Shown here: piece after piece, positions 8,472-16,281 of the stretch
Layout of the letters: every line of letters starts with the position of its first letter
Position numbering within the stretch: the stretch's first letter is position 1
Source: an uncultured Mediterranea sp.
GTDB taxonomy: Bacteria; Bacteroidota; Bacteroidia; Bacteroidales; Bacteroidaceae
Length of the DNA: 31,083 nt
Direction of reading: 5' to 3'
Assembly (NCBI RefSeq): GCF_902493215.1
Contig: NZ_CABUOL010000027.1
Location: forward strand, 1-31,083
Program-made: the position numbers and the translations under genes
Notes under the pieces: generated by a model
Databases searched by the model: none
Told to the model about the DNA's origin: nothing
What the model saw: only the letters and a program-made list of their open reading frames with translations

Positions 8472-9014
8472 TCAGTTCTGCAAGGGGCAGTTCTGATGAA
8501 GCCTTGCCGGTTGTCCCTGCTTTACAGGCATCTGCTTCCGGCCGAACTTATGGGCACGAAGTCCTGCCTGGCATGGGCCTTGTCTGAAAATCTTCTCAAT
8601 CTGCTTGGCAGTCAGCATCTGCTTGAATTCCTTGTAGTACTTCTCGCGGGTATCCAGCATCTTGCGGCACTGGTCGAAACGCTGTTCGATACGCGCTTCA
8701 ATCTCGGCATCGGTCGGCGCCTTCTTTTCAGCTTTCTGAGGCTGTTCGCCCTCAGCTGGAGCATTTTTGCGGGCTTCCTTCCGGATACCGGCCATATCCT
8801 TCAGATACTGCTGGTAAACCGGTGCGAACTTGGCAGCCGTCGCGTCGTCCAACAACAGGGCGGTTGTCATCCATTCAGTCTGCTTCTGTATCATCTCTTC
8901 CTCAGTCAGACGGGGTCTTTTCATTCTATCTGCAGGTTTCTTTTCTACTTGTGCTGACAGGCCACCTGCAACAAGCAGGGCCAATACCATCAAAGACATT
9001 AATTTCTGTTTCAT
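8472..9014 (-). CDS. Periplasmic Spy/DUF4890-like protein
   Basis: The 180-residue product begins with a signal peptide (MKQKLMSLMVLALLVAGGLSA, cleavage before QVEKK). The mature part is helical and charged. It contains LTEEEMIQKQTEWM at about 36-49 and a late LTAKQIEKIF, resembling the LTxxQ motifs of Spy/CpxP-like and DUF4890 proteins. A good ribosome-binding site, AAGGAG, selects the ATG at 9014 over an in-frame TTG at 9029. The last 40 residues are basic and Gln/Pro-rich and contain two cysteines. They look less conserved and could result from an old frameshift, but no alternative frame gives a longer end. The function is unknown; a chaperone or stress-buffer role is only by analogy. Confidence 0.7.
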   Translation of the reverse strand: MKQKLMSLMVLALLVAGGLSAQVEKKPADRMKRPRLTEEEMIQKQTEWMTTALLLDDATAAKFAPVYQQYLKDMAGIRKEARKNAPAEGEQPQKAEKKAPTDAEIEARIEQRFDQCRKMLDTREKYYKEFKQMLTAKQIEKIFRQGPCQAGLRAHKFGRKQMPVKQGQPARLHQNCPLQN

Positions 9015-9130
9015 AATTTTCTCCTTCAATAAATTGATTATACGTAAACGGAGCTCTACCCTGCCTTTCCCGACATCCGGAATAAGGGAAGGCCGGCAGG
9101 CCTCACATTCCTTTAGAAGGAAGAAGGGGC

Positions 9131-9138
9131 CAAAAGTA
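9131..9138 (-). promoter_or_regulatory. -7 element for the Spy-like gene
   Basis: On the minus strand TACTTTTG matches TAnnTTTG, 117 bp before the ATG at 9014, so the leader would be about 110 nt. An identical TACTTTTG faces the other way at 9153-9160 with no gene in that direction. The pair forms part of an imperfect inverted repeat. Confidence 0.4.
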
Positions 9139-9190
9139 AAATTGCGGGAGTCTACTTTTGCAATTTATTAACAGCAAAGCGGTTATAAGC

Positions 9191-9243
9191 AAAAAAATGG
9201 GAATATGTCGGTACAGGCATTCACCTGTCAGGACACATTCCCA
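9191..9243 (-). terminator. Intrinsic terminator of the DUF4250 gene
   Basis: TGGGAATATGTC (9198-9209) pairs with 9232-9243 with one mismatch, and ACAGG (9213-9217) pairs with CCTGT (9224-9228) inside. On the minus strand the stem is followed by seven T (complement of 9191-9197). It begins 36 bp after the stop of the 58-codon gene, the classic position for an intrinsic terminator. Confidence 0.75.
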
Positions 9244-9278
9244 TCCCAAAAAGTAACAACTATAACTTTAGAGAACGA

Positions 9279-9455
9279 TTACCAGAATCTGTTACGTTCG
9301 GGGCTGTATTCAAACCCAACCGCCTTCAGTTTTCTGACAATGTCTGCCTTGTCTACATTCATATCCTCGCAAAGAGCATCAAGCGAAGGATAGAAATCTC
9401 TTAATTTCATGTTGATGAAGCTATAAAGCATCATCGGTTCTTCGGGTAATTTCAT
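9279..9455 (-). CDS. DUF4250 domain protein, 58 residues
   Basis: A 58-codon gene reads MKLPEEPMMLYSFINMKL at its start and ends SPERNRFW before TAA at 9281-9279. The pattern (short N-terminus with LPxxPxML, S-F-x-N-x-KLRDFY, LCED, then GFEYxxxxNRF) matches the small DUF4250 family as I know it from Bacteroidetes and Firmicutes. It has its own -7 element at 9496-9489 and its own terminator at 9243-9191, so it is a monocistronic unit. The single domain predicts a compact helical fold. No function has been established. Confidence 0.85.
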   Translation of the reverse strand: MKLPEEPMMLYSFINMKLRDFYPSLDALCEDMNVDKADIVRKLKAVGFEYSPERNRFW

Positions 9456-9488
9456 TTGCTACAATCTTTATATTAACTAATACCGCCG

Positions 9489-9496
9489 CAAAGATA
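9489..9496 (-). promoter_or_regulatory. -7 element for the DUF4250 gene
   Basis: TATCTTTG on the minus strand fits TAnnTTTG exactly and lies 33 bp before the ATG. No -33 TTTG is evident at the expected spacing. Confidence 0.6.
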
Positions 9497-9592
9497 GACG
9501 TTTTTCCATTTACCCGTACTTGACATAAATCAATTTTATCCGTTTTTCACATGCAACCGGTTGGGCCGGTCGTGGAATGCAGAACACGAAAT

Positions 9593-10621
9593 TCAATGGA
9601 GCTGCCCCGACTTGCGTTGGTTCAGGATAACGTAGATAATGACCGGCGCACCCACCACAGGCGTAACGGCGTTGAGCGGAATAATGCCCGACTCACCCGG
9701 CAACACACACACAAGATTGCAGAACAAAGCCACCGCCCCACCGCTCAACATCGTGACCGGCAGCAAGGACTGGTGGTTGGACGTACCCAGCATCATACGT
9801 GCCACATGGGGAACAGCCAGCCCGATAAATGAAACAGGGCCGCAAAAGGCCGTAGTAATGGCAGTCAGAAGGCCGGTAACCACCAGCAGCCAGTTGCGGA
9901 CACGACGGATGTTGACACCCAGATTCTCGGCATACCTGTCTCCCAGAAGCAAGGCATTGAGAGGCTTGATGAGCAACAAGGCTCCCCAAAGCCCCAGCAA
10001 TGTGACCGATGCAAAGGCAGGCATCTGCTGCATGGATACACCGCCGAAACTGCCCATCCCCCAAATGGTATACGACTGTACTCCCTCGGCTGTAGCAAAG
10101 AAATTGAGCAAGGCGATGGCCGACGAAGCGATATAGCCGATCATGATGCCCGTAATGAGCAACATGACGTTACTGCGGATAAGGGTAGAAAAGAACAGGA
10201 TAAGCGCCATGACCAGCATGGAACCCGCAAACGCACCCGCCAGTACAGAAAAAAAGCCCGACAAACTGAAACTGCCTGCCGAAAGACTTCCTCCGAACAG
10301 CAGCATCACCAAAGCTACTCCCAGACTGGCTCCCGAATTGATACCTAAAATGGAAGGACCCGCCAGCGGATTACGGAAAGCCGTCTGCAACATCAGGCCG
10401 CATGTAGCCAGGGCCCCTCCGCACAGCAAGGCCGTCAAGGCCTGGGGCAACCTCGACTCCCATACAATGAAACTCCAGCTTGCTTTCTCCACTTCGCCTC
10501 CCGCCAATATACGGAACACCTCGGCTAATGGAATACGTACCGAACCTACCAGCAGGCAGGCCATAAACAGCAGTACGACAACCGCCGAAAGTCCCACTCC
10601 AAATTTCCAACCCTTGTTCAT
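9593..10621 (-). CDS. btuC: Cobalamin ABC transporter permease (BtuC/FecCD family)
   Basis: This 342-residue inner-membrane protein has about ten hydrophobic segments. FecCD landmarks are present: SRLPQALTALLCGGALATCG (56-75), FRNPLAGPSILGINSGAS (82-99), GDRYAENLGVN (coupling helix area) and FIGLAVPHVARMMLG, which contacts the ATPase. The family imports cobalamin, haem or siderophores. Substrate here is inferred from the cobalamin riboswitch and BtuB/BtuG upstream. Its ATG follows the btuF stop by 1 nt (TGAGATG), so translation is coupled. It is the last gene of the operon: the cognate BtuD ATPase is absent from this window and must be elsewhere. Confidence 0.92.
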   Translation of the reverse strand: MNKGWKFGVGLSAVVVLLFMACLLVGSVRIPLAEVFRILAGGEVEKASWSFIVWESRLPQALTALLCGGALATCGLMLQTAFRNPLAGPSILGINSGASLGVALVMLLFGGSLSAGSFSLSGFFSVLAGAFAGSMLVMALILFFSTLIRSNVMLLITGIMIGYIASSAIALLNFFATAEGVQSYTIWGMGSFGGVSMQQMPAFASVTLLGLWGALLLIKPLNALLLGDRYAENLGVNIRRVRNWLLVVTGLLTAITTAFCGPVSFIGLAVPHVARMMLGTSNHQSLLPVTMLSGGAVALFCNLVCVLPGESGIIPLNAVTPVVGAPVIIYVILNQRKSGQLH

Positions 10622-10622
10622 C

Positions 10623-11765
10623 TCAACGTTCCTCCAACTTCTTATAATAGCGCAACCCGTCCGGAACAGAATTTGGTTCGGGATGCAGAATCTTTATCAG
10701 ATCGGCCAGCAAACGGTCGGGATGGAAAGGGGTTTCCTCGTAAAACGAAACCTTCCCGGTGTTGCAGCCATATACATTCCGGTTCTTGAAAGCCTTGAAA
10801 CCTGTATAGCCGGAGAAATCGGCCTCCATATCGGCATACGTCATGTCGCGGTTACGGTTATACTTGATGAGCCAAACGTCGGCATCGCCGGCACGGTCGA
10901 ACACGGTCTCGAAAGCCATCGGTACCGACCCGCTATGACGGTCGCCGGCAAAAGCATAGGCACTGCAGGCATCGTCCAGCAGACGGCCTGTCGTACTGCG
11001 CCCGCCAGGTACATACCAGGCCGAACCATTCTTCAGTTCGCACACCACCGACAGACGGACAGACGACAGAGACGCACGCCTCTTGAGAGCATTGTAGCTG
11101 CTATCCACCCGGGCAAACAGGCTGTCGGCCTGTGGGGCTACTCCAAACAACAGGCCATAGAAACGCATCCATTCTGCACGGCCTAAAGCCGAAGTCTCCA
11201 TATAGTCGGCACATTCGACAATGGGCACGCCCAACTTCTCGACGCGTCCATATCCGTTGCTGTTTTCAAAGGGAGACAACAGGATGGCATCGGGATGCAG
11301 ATCAATGATGCGTTCCATGTCGGGGTTCATACCGTCACCACAATCGGCCACACGTCCCTGCTCCACCGCTTCGTGCAGGGCAGGCAGCTTGATGTATTTC
11401 AGGTCGCACACACCACCGACGGAGCTCCCTGCTCCCAGCTCGTACAACAGACCACAATGGACAGACGAGTAGACCACTGCCTTCGACAACGGAGTACGTA
11501 TCACAGTTCCGTCAGGCAGCCCCTCTGGTAAATCCGTGTGCTTGGGCACCAATATATAGGTATGCAGCGTACGCAGCGTGTCCCAAGGATTGCGCAAGGT
11601 GGCTACCGTATAGCCGGGATAGTCGACAAGCGTCAGGTTTTCGGCGTAATGCAGGGCGAGGGTATCGCCTGGACATAGCCTTGTATTGCCGCTACGTCCA
11701 GAACAGGAAAAGCCTGTCAGCGTTACGACCAACAGGCTGAATCCTATATAAAAAAGGTGTTTCAT
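10623..11765 (-). CDS. btuF: Cobalamin-binding periplasmic lipoprotein (BtuF-like)
   Basis: Starting at 11765, the protein opens with a lipoprotein signal (MKHLFYIGFSLLVVTLTGFSC, lipidated C21). A further ATG at 11786 overlaps the btuG stop by 4 nt and adds seven residues, so the start is ambiguous. The 380-residue chain fits the type III substrate-binding fold: an N-lobe with GAGSSVGGVCDLKY and HPDAILLSPFENSNGYGRVE, a linking helix, and a C-lobe with DADVWLIKYNR and FHPDRLLADLIKILHP. The C-terminal F-x-P-D-x-LADLIKI ending is typical of Bacteroidetes members paired with FecCD permeases. Substrate is inferred as cobalamin from the operon. It passes ligand from the periplasm to BtuC. Confidence 0.88.
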   Translation of the reverse strand: MKHLFYIGFSLLVVTLTGFSCSGRSGNTRLCPGDTLALHYAENLTLVDYPGYTVATLRNPWDTLRTLHTYILVPKHTDLPEGLPDGTVIRTPLSKAVVYSSVHCGLLYELGAGSSVGGVCDLKYIKLPALHEAVEQGRVADCGDGMNPDMERIIDLHPDAILLSPFENSNGYGRVEKLGVPIVECADYMETSALGRAEWMRFYGLLFGVAPQADSLFARVDSSYNALKRRASLSSVRLSVVCELKNGSAWYVPGGRSTTGRLLDDACSAYAFAGDRHSGSVPMAFETVFDRAGDADVWLIKYNRNRDMTYADMEADFSGYTGFKAFKNRNVYGCNTGKVSFYEETPFHPDRLLADLIKILHPEPNSVPDGLRYYKKLEER

Positions 11766-11782
11766 GTATACCGTTATTTCAT

Positions 11783-12865
11783 TCATTGTTGCAGAAAACG
11801 GACACCAGCTACAGAAATACCGGCTTCCAACGTTTTCTTTGGCGTTCCGTCATTATTGAATACATATACAGTACTCGGCGCACCCGTATAGTCAGGAGAA
11901 GAAATGTAAATATCACCATTACTCGGGTCCACATCAATCTGAGTGGGATTGGCAATATCTGCGGTAGAGATGATGGATTGCTGTGTTCCGGTTTTCAAAT
12001 CATAAACAAAAATATCGGTCTTTTCAGGTGTATAATAATCGGCATAGATACAATACATCTTTTGATTATAATAAGCAATCGTACTGGCCTGACAGAGTTT
12101 TTTTACTTCTCCTGTAGCCGGATCAAGGCATTGCAAAGTTTGCAATATGCGCTCTTCGACAGGAATGTCCGGATTGTCATAGGTACCACACGAAACAAAA
12201 TAAATCTTACCGTCAGCAACCAACGACTGATTATAGGGATTCAACAAAACTTCGATGTCTTTCTCCTTGGTAAAAGTAGAAAGGTCTACAACAGCCACCT
12301 GATTTCCTGTACTATAATTAGAGATATTCACATACAATTTTCCACCTACATAGGAAAGAGCTTCCGGATAAGGCCCAACTTCTACACTTTTGTCCACTTC
12401 CAGCGAGAGGGTATCAAGCCTCGAAACGGTTCCGTCGTAGGAAGTGAAATACACGCATCCTTCAGCAGCCTCCAGATAACGGGGCTGCATAGGTTGGTCG
12501 GCATCGTTCACCATATTCAGTGTTTTGATGATTTTCCCGTCAAAAGTCAGTACCTCGATTTTGGAAGAAGTCGAGCACGCTACATAAAGCTTTGAACCGT
12601 AGATACAGAGATCCTGCGCGTCACCGATACCTTTTCCGTTGGCCATTTTATACAAGTCACCGCTGACATTACCTGTTTCGTAGTCATAAAACTGGATAGA
12701 ACCATTATTCTGTTTCCAGTTACCGTTGTTTACAAAATAGGCACCTACACTTTTTACTTCGACAGGCGGTTCTGGAATAGAGTCATTTTCATCACAAGAA
12801 GCCAGCCAAGTAACGGAGGCCATCACAAATAGTACTGCTTTAAACCAATGTTTTTTCATATTCAT
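11783..12865 (-). CDS. btuG: Surface cobalamin-binding lipoprotein (BtuG-like beta-propeller)
   Basis: The 360-residue protein has a lipobox WLASC (C24, or C22 if it starts at the second Met) followed by acidic residues DEND, a Bacteroides lipoprotein export signal for the cell surface. The rest is repetitive beta-propeller sequence (for example LCIYGSKLYVACS, LSYVGGKLYVNIS, VADGKIYFVSCG and DPSNGDIYISSPDY), as in the YncE/DUF5074 group. Family knowledge: BtuG of Bacteroides thetaiotaomicron caps BtuB and binds B12 with extremely high affinity. The position directly after btuB (8 bp gap) and under a cobalamin riboswitch supports this identity. Regions of lower GC suggest faster evolution of the surface part. 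Confidence 0.88.
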   Translation of the reverse strand: MNMKKHWFKAVLFVMASVTWLASCDENDSIPEPPVEVKSVGAYFVNNGNWKQNNGSIQFYDYETGNVSGDLYKMANGKGIGDAQDLCIYGSKLYVACSTSSKIEVLTFDGKIIKTLNMVNDADQPMQPRYLEAAEGCVYFTSYDGTVSRLDTLSLEVDKSVEVGPYPEALSYVGGKLYVNISNYSTGNQVAVVDLSTFTKEKDIEVLLNPYNQSLVADGKIYFVSCGTYDNPDIPVEERILQTLQCLDPATGEVKKLCQASTIAYYNQKMYCIYADYYTPEKTDIFVYDLKTGTQQSIISTADIANPTQIDVDPSNGDIYISSPDYTGAPSTVYVFNNDGTPKKTLEAGISVAGVRFLQQ

Positions 12866-12873
12866 CGTTTATT

Positions 12874-14853
12874 TTAAAATTGATAATTAAGTGTCACTTT
12901 ATAGTTACGCCCCGGCATCGGATAAAAACGGACAACTTCATAATTCTTATTACCCAGATTCAAGGCGTCCAATTGTATGCGTAATTGTTGTTTCTTCCAT
13001 GCAAACGTACGCGAGAGTGCCAACCCATAATCTGTATAAGGAGCAATACGGTTATCAGCGCTGTTGTAAGAACTGACAAAGCGTTCAGATGCATAAAACA
13101 GGCTGTAGGACAAATCGGCCCATGGAGTGCTGAGTATACAATTGGCCGATCCCGAATGGCAAGGAGTATAGGCTATCTGGTTTCTCCATACTTTAGAAGT
13201 ACGGTCAGTCACATCTTCAGCCTGCATATAATTATAGGATAACTGTAAGTTTGTAGACCATCGGTCCGCCCAACGAAGTTCGGCCTGTACGTTGACATCG
13301 GCCCCTATCGTTTCCACTTTTCCAATGTTGGACATCTTCCAGATAAACATGGTAGGAACGGCTACAATTTTGTCCTTCACCGTTCCGTAATATGTATCCG
13401 CACTAATTCCTACATATTCCAGAAAAGAAGAAAAAGCATGATTCCATGTGAGGCCCACATTCCATTGCCTGGTAGATTCCGGACGGAGGTTAGCATTGCC
13501 AATCAGCAGATAATACAAATCATTGAATGTCGGAACACGGAAGATGTCTTTATAAGAAATACGGAATCGCAGATTTTCATTCCAAGGTTTCCATGAAGCA
13601 CTGAATGCTGGAGACAACCGTTTGAAGCCATCGGAAGCTTCACCGGTTTCCACCCGTTCGGTAATATGTGTATTGAGCAGTGAGGCCGTAAAGGCAAAAC
13701 GCGGAAGAGTGTAGCGTACCGCCAAAGCAGTGAGCCAGCTGAACCGTTCGGGATACTGACAATTGCGTAAGGTTGTAGACAGGTCGTTATAAGCAAAATC
13801 CTGAGCTATCGAAAAAGACAGATTGCGTATCGGTTCACCCCAAAAGGTAGCAGTCAAGTAGGTTTCCGTCTGTCTGAAACGATCATCAGTTACGCCTGAA
13901 GCCGGTTCGTTGTAGTCGCGATTCCAGCTGTAATTGAATTTTCCGGCAGCTTTCAGTTTCCATCTCTCACTGAAACGGTTCTCATAAGCCAGTTGGCAGA
14001 AATAATTGCGGTCATACAAACGTTCTACAGAATATGTGTTATCGTAAATCACTCCGCCAGGCAAGCCGCGTTCCGAATCAAACAAATAGGCCTTTACACT
14101 CAGGTCCTGCCGGTCCGTCAGTGCTGTATGCAGATTCAATTCGGCTCTCCACGAACGGATGTCACTGTTGTTCCGCTTCTCGTCAATCAAGGATTCACCA
14201 TTCCACAGACGAAAAGGATAATTGCCATCTGCACGCAGAAAGTCTGTATAGGCAGAAAGACTGGTCTTGTGACCAAGCTTCTGCACAAACATCAGGGAAG
14301 GATTTAGCAAACCGAAAGAACCCGTCTTCAGGCGAACCGTCGTCTGCCAGGACTTGTCTTCCAATTGTGGACGCAAAGTCTCGATATTCAAGGTACCTGC
14401 CGAAGCAAACAGCTTGGCAGCCTGATAGATGTCATCAGATTGCCCGATGGTGAGATACAACAACGATACATTGTCCAATGAAAAACGAGAAATATCAATC
14501 TGTCCCGACTGGCAATCACTTATGGCCACTCCGTCGTAACACACACCTGTATGCTGTGCCCCAAGACTACGTACAGAAACAGTTTTCAGTCCCCCGACAC
14601 CTCCATAGTCCTTCACGCTGACACCCGAAAAATACTTCACGGCATCAGCCACATCATGCGCTCCGATTTGTTCCATCCGGCTGCGGTCCATTACCTGCAT
14701 AGGAGAAGCTGCAGTCATATTTGACCACCTCTTCCGGGCCCGAACCGTCACTTCACCGATACTGTCGCCCTCCAAGGTCTGTGCCTTGACCGGCAACAAG
14801 GCTATGCAGGAAAGGGTTAGGCATACCCACCAAACCTTTCTATTGCGTTTCAT
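12874..14853 (-). CDS. btuB: TonB-dependent cobalamin receptor BtuB
   Basis: From the ATG at 14853 the protein has 659 residues. A signal peptide ends at PVKA, before QTLEGDSIGEVTVRARKRW. EVTVRA is the TonB-box-like segment. The plug domain follows (about 45-160) with AVKYFSGVSVKDYGGVGGLK and SVRSLGAQHTGVCYDGV. A barrel of alternating strands ends KVTLNYQF, with the terminal Phe needed for BAM insertion. At this size it resembles E. coli BtuB rather than the 1,000-residue SusC family. The open frame continues upstream to 15066, but that stretch is the riboswitch, so the shorter start is correct. It takes up cobalamin with the downstream BtuG. Confidence 0.93.
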   Translation of the reverse strand: MKRNRKVWWVCLTLSCIALLPVKAQTLEGDSIGEVTVRARKRWSNMTAASPMQVMDRSRMEQIGAHDVADAVKYFSGVSVKDYGGVGGLKTVSVRSLGAQHTGVCYDGVAISDCQSGQIDISRFSLDNVSLLYLTIGQSDDIYQAAKLFASAGTLNIETLRPQLEDKSWQTTVRLKTGSFGLLNPSLMFVQKLGHKTSLSAYTDFLRADGNYPFRLWNGESLIDEKRNNSDIRSWRAELNLHTALTDRQDLSVKAYLFDSERGLPGGVIYDNTYSVERLYDRNYFCQLAYENRFSERWKLKAAGKFNYSWNRDYNEPASGVTDDRFRQTETYLTATFWGEPIRNLSFSIAQDFAYNDLSTTLRNCQYPERFSWLTALAVRYTLPRFAFTASLLNTHITERVETGEASDGFKRLSPAFSASWKPWNENLRFRISYKDIFRVPTFNDLYYLLIGNANLRPESTRQWNVGLTWNHAFSSFLEYVGISADTYYGTVKDKIVAVPTMFIWKMSNIGKVETIGADVNVQAELRWADRWSTNLQLSYNYMQAEDVTDRTSKVWRNQIAYTPCHSGSANCILSTPWADLSYSLFYASERFVSSYNSADNRIAPYTDYGLALSRTFAWKKQQLRIQLDALNLGNKNYEVVRFYPMPGRNYKVTLNYQF

Positions 14854-14924
14854 GCCGCAAACAATTGTTTTTATTGATAAACTCCACACACTGCCCACTT
14901 TCCTCGAATGAACAGTTTTTCGAC

Positions 14925-15110
14925 TGGGTTTTGCAGGTCTTCTGACTCGTTTCTCGAAACATCGCCTTCCCGTCTTCAACTTCAGGGTCCGACAGTGGCA
15001 CAGAGGTAATGAATGATGTTCCTCTTCAATGAAACTCACAGCAGCGGGACTGTTCGGGACTTGCACCCGATTCCCTTTTCATCCACCGGCCTCGCAAACG
15101 GAAGCCGGCG
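14925..15110 (-). ncRNA. Cobalamin (AdoCbl-type) riboswitch
   Basis: On the minus strand the leader of btuB shows the conserved blocks of the cobalamin aptamer in order. They are AAAGGGAATCGGGTGCAAG with GTCCCG (about 15083-15055), CAGTCCCGCTGCTGTGA (about 15054-15037), the B12 box GCCACTG (14999-14993), GGGAAGGCGATG, and GAGTCAGAAGACCTGC (about 14948-14933). An additional hairpin, CCGGC with GCCGG, precedes the core. A small CAGT/ACTG hairpin follows it before the btuB start. Cobalamin binding is expected to repress btuBGFC expression. The exact ends are approximate. Confidence 0.95.
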
Positions 15111-15124
15111 GAACAAAACCAACG

Positions 15125-15132
15125 CAAAGGTA
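15125..15132 (-). promoter_or_regulatory. -7 element for the btuBGFC operon
   Basis: TACCTTTG on the minus strand matches TAnnTTTG and would start transcription near 15118, just before the riboswitch. Two TTTG motifs lie upstream on that strand, with spacers of about 16 and 22 nt; neither is at the ideal distance. Confidence 0.6.
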
Positions 15133-15175
15133 GGAAAAGAATCTGAAACAAAGGCAAAGAAACCGACAGTTTTTA

Positions 15176-15183
15176 TAACTTTG
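15176..15183 (+). promoter_or_regulatory. -7 element for corA
   Basis: TAACTTTG matches TAnnTTTG and lies 27 bp before the corA ATG. It is about 45 bp from the divergent btuB -7 element, so the two promoter regions nearly touch and could interfere. Confidence 0.6.
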
Positions 15184-15210
15184 CCGCAAGAACCCAAAAA
15201 CATTCGAAAA

Positions 15211-16230
15211 ATGAAAAACAACCTGCTTTCCGAACATCTCACCTACAACGGCGACAACAGTACACATACGCATGTACATCTCCTCAACTATTCGTCCGAC
15301 CACTTCAGCGAGACAATCTGCGACAACTTTGAAGAAATCATGTCGCAGGCGACAACCGAAAACAAGTTGTGGATAAGGGTACACGGACTGAAGGATACCG
15401 AATACATCAAGAACATCTGTACCTACTTCCAAATCAATTTCCTGATGATGCAGGATATCCTGAACGTGGATCATCCCAGCAAAATAGAAAAGAACGGCGA
15501 CTTCAACTTCGTCGTCACACGCATCTTCCACGAGAATAGCGAGACCTCCGTCAGGCTGGTACAAGGCAAGAACGTGGTACTGACCTTTACCGAAGGGGAA
15601 GCTTCTTTCTTCGACGATGCCGTCAAAGCCCTGCAGGAGAATGTGCTGAAAATACGGACACGCTCGTCGGACTATCTGTTCTCCGTGCTGTTCAACGAAC
15701 TGGTGTCGAACTATGTGTCACTGGCCATCGAAACCGGTGACCAGCTCGACGACCTCGAGACCGAACTGCTGGCTGCCACCACCAGCTACAACATCCGCAT
15801 GCAGCTGCAAATGCTGCGGAAACGGTATATGGAAATCAAGCGGACGGTCGTCCCGCTGAAGGACCAGTATTCCAAAATCCTCCACCCCGACTCCGACCTC
15901 ATCAACGAGGCCAACCGCCCGTTCTTCAACGATGTGAACGACCACCTGCTCAACGCCGTGCAGCTCACGGAAGGATGCCGCGAAACCCTCTCGTCGCTGA
16001 TGGACCTCTATATATCGAACAGCGACATGCACATGAACTACATCATGAAGCGGCTCACCATCGTATCGACCATCTTCATCCCGCTCACATTCCTTGTAGG
16101 GGTATGGGGGATGAATTTCAAGTTCATGCCCGAGCTCGACTGGAAGTACGGCTACCTGATGGCCTGGGGCGTGATGCTGGCGGCAGGACTTGCCTCCTAT
16201 CTGATTCTCCGCTCACGCAAGTGGCAATAA
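15211..16230 (+). CDS. corA: CorA-type Mg2+/Co2+ channel
   Basis: The 339-residue protein has a long cytoplasmic domain with an acidic, helical stalk (about 150-270) and two C-terminal membrane helices. The signature GMN is at 300-302 (VGVWGMNF), followed by the canonical MPEL loop and a basic end RSRKWQ. CorA pentamers admit Mg2+ and also Co2+ or Ni2+. The frame is open upstream to 15013, but the -7 element at 15176 and family length support the ATG at 15211. It is divergent from the cobalamin operon. Cobalt is the metal of B12, but the adjacency may be coincidental. Confidence 0.94.
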   Translation: MKNNLLSEHLTYNGDNSTHTHVHLLNYSSDHFSETICDNFEEIMSQATTENKLWIRVHGLKDTEYIKNICTYFQINFLMMQDILNVDHPSKIEKNGDFNFVVTRIFHENSETSVRLVQGKNVVLTFTEGEASFFDDAVKALQENVLKIRTRSSDYLFSVLFNELVSNYVSLAIETGDQLDDLETELLAATTSYNIRMQLQMLRKRYMEIKRTVVPLKDQYSKILHPDSDLINEANRPFFNDVNDHLLNAVQLTEGCRETLSSLMDLYISNSDMHMNYIMKRLTIVSTIFIPLTFLVGVWGMNFKFMPELDWKYGYLMAWGVMLAAGLASYLILRSRKWQ

Positions 16231-16256
16231 AAAAACCGGCCATCGGGCCGGTTTTT
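16231..16256. terminator. Bidirectional terminator between corA and the POT gene
   Basis: AAAAACCGGCC (16231-16241) pairs perfectly with GGCCGGTTTTT (16246-16256) around ATCG. A GC core flanked by A5 and T5 gives a working intrinsic terminator in both directions. It begins immediately after the corA stop codon and lies 25 bp after the stop of the transporter gene. Confidence 0.92.
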
Positions 16257-16281
16257 CCATTATCTTGTTGCCTGTACATTG

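Noticed and set aside
8472..8600. Frameshift at the end of the Spy-like gene
   Set aside because: The tail is unusual, but both alternative frames stop sooner, so there is no positive evidence of a break.
14854..15066. Upstream extension of the btuB frame
   Set aside because: The segment is the cobalamin riboswitch, and a normal signal peptide starts at the ATG at 14853.
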